This document shows, piece by piece, positions 1-7,139 of a stretch of DNA of 24,937 bases. The first letter of the stretch is position 1, and every line of letters begins with the position of its first letter. The notes under the pieces were generated by a model. The model was not told the origin of the DNA and ran no database searches. It saw only the letters and a program-made list of their open reading frames with translations. A program made the position numbers and the translations under genes. Origin of the DNA: Porticoccaceae bacterium UBA2002 (GTDB lineage Bacteria; Pseudomonadota; Gammaproteobacteria; Pseudomonadales; Porticoccaceae); contig DDCQ01000020.1 in the NCBI GenBank assembly GCA_002334915.1, positions 49,168 to 74,104 of the forward strand. Reading direction: 5' to 3'.

Positions 1-261
1 TTTGCCTACTTAAAAGAACTGCCTATCGACTGCCTGAAAATTGATTCGAGTTTTATTAAAACCATGGATAACAGCGATGTTGACTACTCTGTAGTCAGTA
101 CCATCAATCACCTGGGCCATATTATGGGGGTGTCTACTGTCGCCGAAGGCGTGGAAAACAAAAGCCAACATCAGCTGCTAAAAAAAATAGGCGTCGACTA
201 TATTCAGGGCTTTTTGGTTAAACATCCCCAGCCGCTGGATAAAATCCTCAGCACTAACTAG
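1..261 (+). CDS. EAL-domain c-di-GMP phosphodiesterase, C-terminal part
   Basis: This is the last 86 codons of a gene that begins before the window; frame 1 is open from base 1 to the TAG at 259-261. Three late EAL-domain signatures are visible: KIDSSFI (visible residues 13-19), VAEGVE (47-52) and YIQGF (67-71). EAL domains hydrolyse cyclic di-GMP to pGpG using metal ions. The Lys and Asp of KID and the Glu of AEGVE are among the conserved active-site residues, so this portion looks catalytically intact. The protein ends about 16 residues after the YIQGF motif, so EAL is the C-terminal domain. Whether GGDEF, PAS or membrane domains precede it cannot be seen. It converges on the kinase gene at 273. 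Confidence 0.9.
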   Translation, partial: FAYLKELPIDCLKIDSSFIKTMDNSDVDYSVVSTINHLGHIMGVSTVAEGVENKSQHQLLKKIGVDYIQGFLVKHPQPLDKILSTN

Positions 262-272
262 TGCTGGCATTT

Positions 273-1262
273 TTATGCGAACTTTAGTCCATTGTATTCA
301 GCACTGTGCAGTCTCGGCCCGTACTGGCCAACCACAGCGCTGGCTGCGCGGTTGGCGAAAGTGGCCGCCTCCAAGCAGCTCTGCCCTTGAGTGATGGCAT
401 ACAAATAGGCGCCGGCAAACATATCACCAGCACCATTGGTATCCACGGCAGTCACTGGCTGACCCTGGGCTTTTAATAGGCTGAAACCATCAAAGACAAG
501 TGCGCCCTCGGCACCCAGAGTTATAACAAACTGCTTTGCGGTTTTTTGCATCTCTAAAACGGCGCTGTCCAGATTATCTGTTTCGCACCAGCTAAGTGCC
601 TCCTGTTTATTACAAAAAAGTAAGTCGACACCTGGTCCAATCATCTGTTGCAGGCCAGCTTTAAAGTGCTCAACAATGCCGGGATCAGAGAGGCTGATAG
701 CAACCTTGGTGCCACTGTTTTGGGCTACTTCACGGGCCTTGATTACAGCGGCACGACCAGTTTCGCTAGTGACTAGATAACCTTCTATATAAAGATATTC
801 TGAGTTGGCGACTGCATCAGGATCTATGTCTTCAGGGGCGAGCGTTTCACCTATACCAAGAAATGAGTTCATGGTTCTCTCCGCATCTGGAGTGACCATT
901 ACCAGACATTTACCTGTGATACCGGCTTGCAGTTGATCATCGCCACTATGGTGGGCTCCGTTATCAATCAAATCCTGAAGATAGAACCGACCATTATCGT
1001 CGTCCGCTACCTTGCAAGCCATATAACCTCTGCCGCCAAATTGGGTCAGGGAGATTACCGTATTTGCAGCGGAACCTCCGCAAGCTCGCCTGGATAAGGT
1101 GAGATGGTCCTTCAGATTATTGATCAGAAAATGCTGGCGTTCTTCATCAACTAAGGTCATTAGACCTTTTTCAATGGCTAGTCTTTCCAAATCTTGATCT
1201 GTTACTTCGATTTCTGTATCGACCAGAGCATTGCCCAAGCCATAAACGTGGTATTTATTCAT
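273..1262 (-). CDS. PfkB-family kinase, adenosine kinase-like
   Basis: A 329-residue carbohydrate/nucleoside kinase of the ribokinase (PfkB) superfamily. The N-terminal signature is CGGSAANT (61-68) and the C-terminal signature is VDTNGAGDMF (273-282), whose Asp280 is the expected catalytic base and whose GAG forms the anion hole. Such proteins phosphorylate a sugar or nucleoside hydroxyl with ATP. This subtype is usually annotated adenosine kinase, but the substrate cannot be proved from sequence. I chose the ATG at 1262 because the family match starts there (MNKYHVYGLGNALVD). A longer frame to 1307 would overlap rpiA and shows no homology. The gene starts 13 bases after the rpiA stop, so the two are probably one transcript. 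A ribose-5-phosphate isomerase partner fits a role in nucleoside or ribose use. Confidence 0.85.
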   Translation of the reverse strand: MNKYHVYGLGNALVDTEIEVTDQDLERLAIEKGLMTLVDEERQHFLINNLKDHLTLSRRACGGSAANTVISLTQFGGRGYMACKVADDDNGRFYLQDLIDNGAHHSGDDQLQAGITGKCLVMVTPDAERTMNSFLGIGETLAPEDIDPDAVANSEYLYIEGYLVTSETGRAAVIKAREVAQNSGTKVAISLSDPGIVEHFKAGLQQMIGPGVDLLFCNKQEALSWCETDNLDSAVLEMQKTAKQFVITLGAEGALVFDGFSLLKAQGQPVTAVDTNGAGDMFAGAYLYAITQGQSCLEAATFANRAASAVVGQYGPRLHSAEYNGLKFA

Positions 1263-1275
1263 TTTTATATTGGTC

Positions 1276-1956
1276 TCAAGATTTAAGTCTGTGGGCAACA
1301 ATACCATCCTGGGTGGCCAGAAATAATATATCTGCTGGCTTCAGGGCGAAAAGGCCATTGGTCACTACGCCAGTGATTTGATTGATTTTTTCTTCCAGCT
1401 CGCAGGCTGAGCCAATGGGATAGAGATGGTGGACATCCAGAATAAGATTGCCATTGTCTGTTACCACCCCTTCGCGCCACACGGGATCGCCCCCAAGTTT
1501 GACTAACTGTCTCGCAACATGGCTGCGGGCCATGGGGACCACTTCGACGGGCAAGGGGAAGGTACCCAGGTAATCTACCCATTTGCTTTCGTCGGCAATG
1601 CAGACAAATTCTCTGGCTACGGCGGTAACAATTTTTTCTCTGGTAAGCGCGGCGCCACCACCTTTGACTAACTCTAATCTAGGGTTGGCTTCATCGGCGC
1701 CATCAATATAGATGCTGACTTCTGCCACGGCATTGAGCTCGAATACAGGAATACCCTGCCCGCGAAGTCTTTCAGCTGAGGCTTCGGAGCTGGCTACAGT
1801 ACCCTGAAATCTGTGTTTATGTTCAGCGATAAGGTCTATAAAGCAGTTGGCAGTTGAGCCTGTGCCAATGCCAACAATGCTGTCATCTTCGATACGCTCC
1901 AGGGTGTAATCTACCGCCGCCTGCGCAACCGCCTGTTTAAGTTGATGTTGGTCCAC
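1276..1956 (-). CDS. rpiA: Ribose-5-phosphate isomerase A
   Basis: 226 residues, close to the E. coli length of 219. It interconverts ribose-5-phosphate and ribulose-5-phosphate in the non-oxidative pentose phosphate pathway, in the cytoplasm. The phosphate-binding loop GIGTGSTAN is at 29-37, DGADE at 85-89, KGGG at 98-101 and TREK at 105-108. Together these give the expected active-site Asp, Lys98 and Glu107. The start is GTG, preceded by AGGGG six bases upstream. The gene is divergent from ilvA, an arrangement I recall from Pseudomonas, and is followed closely by a PfkB kinase. A perfect TATAAT lies upstream at 2002-1997 on this strand but has no good -35 partner. Confidence 0.96.
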   Translation of the reverse strand: MDQHQLKQAVAQAAVDYTLERIEDDSIVGIGTGSTANCFIDLIAEHKHRFQGTVASSEASAERLRGQGIPVFELNAVAEVSIYIDGADEANPRLELVKGGGAALTREKIVTAVAREFVCIADESKWVDYLGTFPLPVEVVPMARSHVARQLVKLGGDPVWREGVVTDNGNLILDVHHLYPIGSACELEEKINQITGVVTNGLFALKPADILFLATQDGIVAHRLKS

Positions 1957-2125
1957 TGACTGCCCCTATGGTTATTGTTCGAATCTGAGAGTCGGGATTA
2001 TAGGATAATCGGGGTGAAAAGGGGCTACTAAAAAGCCTTGGCTGTAGATTAGTGTCAACTGAGGCTGGCTTAAATTGCCTGATCAAATTACCATTGGCCC
2101 TCAGCTGGATAACCCGGAAAGCCCC

Positions 2126-3643
2126 ATGCCTCATAAGTACGTCAAAAAAATTCTCGATGCTCGTATCTATGATCTGGCGATTGAAACGCCAGTTGATGCT
2201 GCGCCACTGCTTTCCCACAGGTTAAATAATCAAGTGCTGCTTAAGCGGGAAGACTTGCAGCCGGTATTCTCATTTAAATTGCGTGGCGCCTACAACAAGT
2301 TGCGCCATCTTTCCGATGAGCAACTGGCGGCTGGTGTGATTGCTGCCTCTGCTGGCAATCATGCCCAGGGTCTGGCGCTTGCCGCGAAAAAGATGGGGGT
2401 TAAAGCAACCATTGTTATGCCTCAGACCACACCGCAGATCAAGGTAGATGCAGTGCGTGCCAGAGGAGCCAAGGTGGTGTTGATCGGCGACAGCTACGAT
2501 GCCGCTGCAGCTCATGCCAACAAGCTTATAGAAGAGCAGGGCCTGACCTATATTCATCCTTTTGACGACCCGGATATTATTGCCGGTCAGGGCACTATTG
2601 GCATGGAAATTCTGCGCCAGGTCCCCGGTGATCTGGACGCTATCTTTATTGCTGTGGGCGGAGGAGGACTCTGTGCCGGTGTTGCAGCCTATGTCAAAAA
2701 CCTGCGGCCAGATATTAAAATTATTGCTGTGGAGTCCGATGACGCTGCCTGTCTGGATGCAGCTATGAAGGCAGGCCGACGGGTGCGACTAAAAGAAGTA
2801 GGTATCTTTGCCGATGGCACAGCAGTGGCTCAGATTGGCAAAGAGACCTTTCGCATACTTAAAGACCTTGTCGATGAAGTGATTACTGTTAGCACCGATG
2901 AAATCTGTGCAGCGATCAAAGATGTCTACAATGATACCCGCGCAATCTGCGAACCCTCAGGTGCCCTGGGCACTGCCGGGTTAAAAAAATATGTCGAGGC
3001 CCATGGCGTTGAGGGGCAGACATTAATGGCCATCCAATGTGGCGCCAATATAGATTTTGACCGCCTGCGCTATATTTCTGAGCGCACTGAGACAGGTGAA
3101 AAACGTGAAGCCGTACTGGCGGTGACCATCGACGAGGAGCCTGGCAGTTTCGAAAAATTTTGCAAGGCTCTGCACAGGCGCAATATCTCCGAGTTTAATT
3201 ACCGATATAACGATGCCGACCGGGCACAGATATTTGTCGGTATGAAGGTGACTTCAGATGATGATCGGCGTGAGCTAGTGCAGGAGTTGGGTCGCAAGGG
3301 CTATGCCGTATCCGATATGACCGATAATGAAACCGCCAAGTTGCATATTCGCCATATGGTGGGTGGGCACGCCCCCCATGTGGTGGACGAACAGGTGTTC
3401 CGTTTTGAATTCCCCGAGCGCCCAGGAGCTCTGTTGAACTTCTTGGTTCAGCTGGGTGGTCGCTTTAATATCTCTATGTTCCACTACCGCAATCATGGTT
3501 CGGCCTTTGGTCGCGTACTGGTAGGTTTGCAGGCGTCGAAGAAAGATGCCCGTGAAGTGAGACAGTTTCTGGATAATTTGGGTTACCACTACACAGATGA
3601 AACCGATAACGAAGCTTATCGGTTCTTTCTTGGCAATCAGTGA
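2126..3643 (+). CDS. ilvA: Threonine ammonia-lyase (biosynthetic, two ACT-like domains)
   Basis: 505 residues against 514 in E. coli IlvA. This PLP enzyme deaminates threonine to 2-oxobutanoate, the first committed step to isoleucine. The PLP lysine is K51 in SFKLRGAY (49-56), SAGNHAQG (75-82) is the substrate loop, and the glycine-rich phosphate loop GGGGL is at 188-192. The C-terminal third carries two ACT-like regulatory units, near 330-400 (VTIDEEPGSFEKF) and 424-500 (FEFPERPGALLNF). This indicates the allosteric, isoleucine-inhibited form rather than the short catabolic TdcB. The ATG at 2126 aligns with the family N-terminus and has GGAAAG upstream. A TTG at 2075 is open in frame, but the extra residues look non-homologous. 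The gene ends six bases from the convergent pyk stop. Confidence 0.95.
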   Translation: MPHKYVKKILDARIYDLAIETPVDAAPLLSHRLNNQVLLKREDLQPVFSFKLRGAYNKLRHLSDEQLAAGVIAASAGNHAQGLALAAKKMGVKATIVMPQTTPQIKVDAVRARGAKVVLIGDSYDAAAAHANKLIEEQGLTYIHPFDDPDIIAGQGTIGMEILRQVPGDLDAIFIAVGGGGLCAGVAAYVKNLRPDIKIIAVESDDAACLDAAMKAGRRVRLKEVGIFADGTAVAQIGKETFRILKDLVDEVITVSTDEICAAIKDVYNDTRAICEPSGALGTAGLKKYVEAHGVEGQTLMAIQCGANIDFDRLRYISERTETGEKREAVLAVTIDEEPGSFEKFCKALHRRNISEFNYRYNDADRAQIFVGMKVTSDDDRRELVQELGRKGYAVSDMTDNETAKLHIRHMVGGHAPHVVDEQVFRFEFPERPGALLNFLVQLGGRFNISMFHYRNHGSAFGRVLVGLQASKKDAREVRQFLDNLGYHYTDETDNEAYRFFLGNQ

Positions 3644-3649
3644 GCCAGA

Positions 3650-5056
3650 TTACAGTAGATCTGAGATTTTGCGGATCTGCAGTGCCTCAAAACCAGAACC
3701 GGCCAGGGCATCGGAAATTACCACCACCTGATCATCGCGAGAAAATTCATCCCGCTTAATCATAATCGCCGCAGCCGCAGCCAGAGTTTTCTCTGAGTCA
3801 TCGCCAATTTCTATCTGATAGCTCAGCACATTGCGGTTAATAACCAGCTGTCGGCGGGTGCGGCTGTCGTTGGTAAAGGCGCAAACAATTGATTCCGGAT
3901 GACAGTTGGTAATGCGATTCGCCATTCGCCCCCGCCTGGTTGGGACAATAATCGCCTTGGCTGAAATCGAGGTGGCTAGATCAACGGCGGCCTTGGCAAT
4001 GTGCTGCTTATCATTCTCCAGAGCCAGATTGTCGGTAAAGCGAAGGCCGCGGCTGCTCTCTGTAGAGCGAGCTATGCGATCGAGAAATTCTACGCACTTA
4101 ATTGGGTACTTACCCACGGTGGTTTCACCAGATAGCATAATGGCATCCGCTTCTTCATAGACCGCATTGGCCACATCGGTCACCTCAGCCCGGGTTGGGA
4201 TTGGGTTTTCGATCATTGACTCCAGCATATGGGTGGCAACAATCACCCTGGTGCCCATCTCGGCGCAGGTGCGAATAATGCGGCGCTGAATTCGGGGAAG
4301 CACTTCCAGAGGTACCTCTGCCCCCAGGTCACCCCGGGCCACCATAATGCCATCGGCAGCAGCAATAATTTCCACCATATTGGTAATGGCTTCCTGATCT
4401 TCAAGTTTGGCCACCACCTTTATTTGATCAGCTTTATCTCCCAGTAACTCACGCAGTTCATGAATATCATCTGCCTGGCGGACAAAAGACAGGGCGATAA
4501 AGTCGACCCCCTGCTCCATACCAAAAGCAATATCCCGGCGGTCTTTATCAGTAATCGCGGGCAAGTTGACACGAATGCCCGGCAGGTTGACGTGGCGCTT
4601 GCTTTTTAGCAGGCCGCCATCGATTACCTTAACCTGCATAACGCGCTCTTCTTTGTTTAATACCTCAAGATTGATCAGGCCATTATCCACTGTAATGGTA
4701 TCGCCTACATCGACATCATTAATCAGATCGTCGTAGTTAATATGAATAGAGGAAGACTCAACATCCTCGGCACCGCGGGCCACAATTGAAATAGTGTCGC
4801 CCTCTTCAAGGTGCAGGTCATTGACCATATCACCGGTACGGATTTCAGGCCCCTGAGTATCCAGCAGTATGGCTATAGGATGGTTGAGTTTTTTATTGAG
4901 CTGGTGGATCGATTGAATGATCTTGGCATGGGACTCATGGTGGCCGTGGGACATATTGAGTCGAGCGACATTCATGCCCGCATTGGCGAGTTTTTCCAGC
5001 ATATCAATGGATTCAGTAGCTGGGCCTATGGTGCAGATTATCTTTGTTTGGCGCAT
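3650..5056 (-). CDS. pyk: Pyruvate kinase
   Basis: 468 residues. It converts phosphoenolpyruvate and ADP to pyruvate and ATP, the last step of glycolysis. The N-terminus RQTKIICTIGPAT is typical. R32, N34 and S36 (RLNMSHG), the DTQGPEIRTG loop (66-75), the catalytic lysine K207 in VVAKLED, the metal site RGDLGAE (231-237) and the ATHMLESM helix (264-271) are all present. Domain order is A (1-70), B (about 71-165), A, then a C-terminal allosteric domain of normal length. The start codon lies inside the end of ygfA, a 19-base overlap, so translation is probably coupled. PykA versus PykF type cannot be fixed by eye. Confidence 0.95.
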   Translation of the reverse strand: MRQTKIICTIGPATESIDMLEKLANAGMNVARLNMSHGHHESHAKIIQSIHQLNKKLNHPIAILLDTQGPEIRTGDMVNDLHLEEGDTISIVARGAEDVESSSIHINYDDLINDVDVGDTITVDNGLINLEVLNKEERVMQVKVIDGGLLKSKRHVNLPGIRVNLPAITDKDRRDIAFGMEQGVDFIALSFVRQADDIHELRELLGDKADQIKVVAKLEDQEAITNMVEIIAAADGIMVARGDLGAEVPLEVLPRIQRRIIRTCAEMGTRVIVATHMLESMIENPIPTRAEVTDVANAVYEEADAIMLSGETTVGKYPIKCVEFLDRIARSTESSRGLRFTDNLALENDKQHIAKAAVDLATSISAKAIIVPTRRGRMANRITNCHPESIVCAFTNDSRTRRQLVINRNVLSYQIEIGDDSEKTLAAAAAIMIKRDEFSRDDQVVVISDALAGSGFEALQIRKISDLL

Positions 5057-5628
5057 ATTATCTCTTGGTCAGTGGCAATTAAATGTAGGGGAATATCCCA
5101 GCTCTGCTGGGACAGTGTTTCAACTTCTTGGCAACCGTGGGCCAGGCCAACCAGCTTGGGTTTAACGCGTTTGCTGTCCGCCATAAAGGCTAGGGTGCGA
5201 TCATAGAAGCCGCCGCCCATACCCATGCGATTGCCCTGGCGATCAAATGCCACCAGAGGCATAAAAATAATATCCAGACTCCAGGGCGGAGCTACCTGGG
5301 TACTGTTAAGAACAGGCTCTGCAATACCAAAACGGTTTTTGGCCATTTTTGTGCCAGAATCATACTGGCCAAAATACAGCTTATTCTTCTTTAGCGGATG
5401 CAGTATGGGTAGAAAGCATGATTTACCCGCTTTAAGAGCAGTCGCTAAAACCACACCGGGATCAATTTCGCCATCATTGGCGAGGTAAATGCCAATGCGC
5501 TTGGCGCGCAGAAAAAAACCTTCATTGCAGAGTATTGACCCTAGTTGATCACCACTGAATCGCTGCTGTTCAGGGGTCAGTGCGCGTCTTTTTGCGCGGA
5601 GTTGCTGTCGAGTATCACCAGAAATCAT
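5038..5628 (-). CDS. ygfA: 5-formyltetrahydrofolate cyclo-ligase (YgfA/MTHFS)
   Basis: 196 residues. The enzyme turns 5-formyl-THF into 5,10-methenyl-THF using ATP, returning the stored folate to the one-carbon pool. The family motifs are the basic N-terminus RQQLRAKR, then KRIGIYLANDGEIDP and the nucleotide-binding stretch RMGMGGGFYDRTL near residues 134-146. I chose the ATG at 5628, where homology begins. An upstream in-frame ATG at 5697 lies inside the 6S RNA and adds 23 residues with no family match. No good ribosome-binding site precedes 5628. The gene follows the 6S RNA by about 20 bases, the same arrangement as E. coli ssrS-ygfA, and overlaps pyk. Confidence 0.93.
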   Translation of the reverse strand: MISGDTRQQLRAKRRALTPEQQRFSGDQLGSILCNEGFFLRAKRIGIYLANDGEIDPGVVLATALKAGKSCFLPILHPLKKNKLYFGQYDSGTKMAKNRFGIAEPVLNSTQVAPPWSLDIIFMPLVAFDRQGNRMGMGGGFYDRTLAFMADSKRVKPKLVGLAHGCQEVETLSQQSWDIPLHLIATDQEIICAKQR

Positions 5629-5649
5629 GGTTTCGAACCGGTTATCAAT

Positions 5650-5822
5650 AAATCCCAGAGTGCCGCTGCCAACGTGGCCTTGAACCGAAGAGTTCAAGGT
5701 GGCTATCCTCGCAACAAATCAGGCTTTCCGACGCACGGAAGTGCACAACATTGTTGGCGGAGAACGGCCGGATGTAAATTATCGGCTCAGGGACTTCTTG
5801 GCTGGCAAACACCCCAGGAAAC
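5650..5822 (-). ncRNA. ssrS: 6S RNA
   Basis: This regulatory RNA binds sigma70-RNA polymerase by mimicking an open promoter and lowers transcription in stationary phase. Read on the minus strand, the sequence carries blocks close to E. coli 6S RNA as I recall it: CCCTGAGCCGATAATT in the 5' half, then CACCTTGAAC and GGTTCAAGG forming the 3' internal hairpin, then GGCAGCGGCA. The closing stem is visible. TCCTGGGGTG (5819-5810) pairs over 10 positions, counting G-U, with CACTCTGGGA (5662-5653). The length of about 172 bases is near the E. coli 184. It sits between zapA and ygfA on the same strand, the standard location. The ends are estimates, good to a few bases. Confidence 0.95.
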
Positions 5823-5825
5823 TCC

Positions 5826-5831
5826 ATTATA
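5826..5831 (-). promoter_or_regulatory. -10 box of the 6S RNA promoter
   Basis: A perfect TATAAT lies on the minus strand, 4-7 bases before the inferred 5' end of the 6S RNA. No clear TTGACA lies 16-18 bases upstream; the region there is T-rich. Transcription may therefore also come from the upstream zapA promoter, with processing of the longer RNA. Confidence 0.65.
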
Positions 5832-5891
5832 GCAGAGGGCAATTAAAAATAACCCCTGCGAGGCAGCAAATTTTAAGGGATTGGTCCTGGT

Positions 5892-6188
5892 CTAGTTAGC
5901 CAGGTCTGAGAGGACTGAGTCCAGCTTTGAATCCATGGATTGCAGAATATCCGATGCCTGTGCATCCTGCTGACCCGATGCCTGGCTGCGGATCAAATCA
6001 TGGGCCAGATTAAGGGCGGCCATCACGGCGATTCGCTCCAGACCAATAATATGTGAGCCCTGACGAATTTCCTCCATTTTTTCATTCAGCAACTGGGCTG
6101 AATACTCAAGTGCCTCGCGCTCTTCCGGTTGGCAGTTGACCTGGTACTCCTTGTCGAGGATATTTATTTTAAGAGAAATTGCCGCCAT
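5892..6188 (-). CDS. zapA: Cell division protein ZapA
   Basis: 98 residues (E. coli ZapA has 109). ZapA binds FtsZ and cross-links its filaments in the early division ring. The N-terminal beta-rich head has the family pattern SLKINILDKEYQVNC and QPEEREAL. The centre has IIGLERIAVMAALNLAHDL, and a long C-terminal helix suited to dimer and tetramer coiled coils follows. The start is separated from the preceding coiled-coil gene by only two bases, and the 6S RNA follows about 70 bases downstream, as in E. coli. It is presumably transcribed from the promoter at 6437-6465. Confidence 0.93.
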   Translation of the reverse strand: MAAISLKINILDKEYQVNCQPEEREALEYSAQLLNEKMEEIRQGSHIIGLERIAVMAALNLAHDLIRSQASGQQDAQASDILQSMDSKLDSVLSDLAN

Positions 6189-6190
6189 GG

Positions 6191-6394
6191 TTACTGCTCC
6201 GCACTGAGGTTGCGCAGGCGGTTAATCATAGTCTCAATTTTCTGTCGCGCCATTTCATTCTTCTCTATTAACTGACTGCGCTCACCCACAAGCCCGGCCT
6301 CGCGTTCGCGCAGCGCTTGATTCTCTTGCTTAAGCTGTTGGCAGAGCTCTATCAGGCGGTCCAGCTTTTCTTCAAACTTGTCTGAATCAGTCAT
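6191..6394 (-). CDS. Small coiled-coil protein, TIGR02449/ZapB-like
   Basis: 67 residues, almost entirely heptad-like coiled coil (FEEKLDRLIELCQQLKQENQ onward) rich in Glu, Gln, Arg and Leu. It matches the TIGR02449 type of small protein found directly upstream of zapA in many gammaproteobacteria. It resembles ZapB in size and character but is not clearly orthologous. A role with ZapA at the division ring is inferred from position: its stop is two bases before the zapA start. It is the first gene after the promoter at 6437-6465. No signal peptide or membrane segment is visible. Confidence 0.85.
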   Translation of the reverse strand: MTDSDKFEEKLDRLIELCQQLKQENQALREREAGLVGERSQLIEKNEMARQKIETMINRLRNLSAEQ

Positions 6395-6436
6395 GGGGTC
6401 TGGTTACAATCAGTTGGAAAGAGGGATAACGGCATA

Positions 6437-6465
6437 ACTATAGGCATTGTCTGAGGTCTGGTCAA
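6437..6465 (-). promoter_or_regulatory. Sigma70 promoter for the zapA-6S RNA-ygfA-pyk unit
   Basis: On the minus strand, TTGACC (6465-6460), a 17-base spacer and TATAGT (6442-6437) make a near-consensus sigma70 promoter. Transcription should begin near 6430, about 36 bases before the first start codon at 6394. It lies in the divergent gap shared with ygfB. Confidence 0.75.
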
Positions 6466-6563
6466 TTACAGGACCATTCCAATTTGCACTCCGGACGGCT
6501 TAATCAGGATGCAGCACCATGGCAAGGGTGTTAGGATGATGCATAAATTCACGAGGTGATGCC

Positions 6564-7109
6564 TTGACATTCGAACAACTTGAAGATCTTTTTTACGCGC
6601 TAAAAATCAATGCTAATCCATCGGGTTTTCATGGCTTTCTCTGTGGTCGACTAAGCTGTGGAGCGGCAGAGATGCAGGATTTGGTAGGGGCGTCGACCAA
6701 GTGGCTGGCTCTTGCGGAGGAGCAGACTGAGCCTGCCGAAACTGCACTTGAGGAATTCTATGAGTCTTCACTGAGCAATCTACAAGATCTGAGTTTTCTG
6801 TTTCAGCCATTGTTACCAGATGATGAGCTGCCACTAAATGAGCGACTGGTTGCCATAGGAGATTGGTGCAGCAACTATATTTCCGGTCTCGGCGATGGTA
6901 TGGGAACCGAATTTGAGGTGTCGATAGATGGCAAAGAGGCACTGGAAGATATTGCCGCTATAGGCCAGATATCAGTCGACCTTGAATCCGAGGATGATGG
7001 CGAGCGAGACTACACTGAATTGGTCGAATATATTCGCATTGCAGTGCAGCTGATATTTGCTGATTTGCACCCTGAGCTGGATACTGATGAAGAGCCAACC
7101 ATTCACTAA
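6564..7109 (+). CDS. ygfB: YgfB/YecA-family protein (UPF0149)
   Basis: 181 residues, mostly helical and acidic, against 192 in E. coli YgfB. The family features GFHGFLCGRLSCG (residues 21-33), FLFQPLLPDD, WCSNYISGLG and YTELVEYIRIAVQLIFADL are all visible, and the protein ends PTIH as family members often do. The biochemical role is not settled. In Pseudomonas YgfB has been linked to beta-lactam resistance through control of ampDh3. The start is TTG at 6564 with GAGG seven bases upstream; an in-frame TGA at 6537 closes the frame and no ATG or GTG lies between. It heads ygfB-pepP-ubiH-ubiI, the order known from E. coli and Pseudomonas. Confidence 0.92.
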   Translation: MTFEQLEDLFYALKINANPSGFHGFLCGRLSCGAAEMQDLVGASTKWLALAEEQTEPAETALEEFYESSLSNLQDLSFLFQPLLPDDELPLNERLVAIGDWCSNYISGLGDGMGTEFEVSIDGKEALEDIAAIGQISVDLESEDDGERDYTELVEYIRIAVQLIFADLHPELDTDEEPTIH

Positions 7110-7139
7110 GGTTATCATTTTAGGCACTGGGCCAGCATA

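Noticed and set aside
1997..2058. TATAAT (1997-2002) and TTGACA (2053-2058) on the minus strand upstream of rpiA
   Set aside because: They are about 50 bases apart, too far to form one promoter, and neither has a good partner at 16-18 bases.
2075..2125. TTG start adding 17 residues to ilvA
   Set aside because: Residues are not IlvA-like and the ATG at 2126 has a purine-rich site and aligns with the family.
3644..3690. Possible terminator between the ilvA and pyk stops
   Set aside because: Only a five-pair AGATC/GATCT stem with no T-run on either strand.
5629..5697. Longer ygfA start at 5697
   Set aside because: The extra residues lie inside the 6S RNA and match nothing in the family; the ATG at 5628 fits the normal N-terminus.
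5545..5899. Several open frames on both strands across the 6S RNA
   Set aside because: Low-complexity, no family resemblance, no ribosome-binding sites; the RNA explains the conservation.
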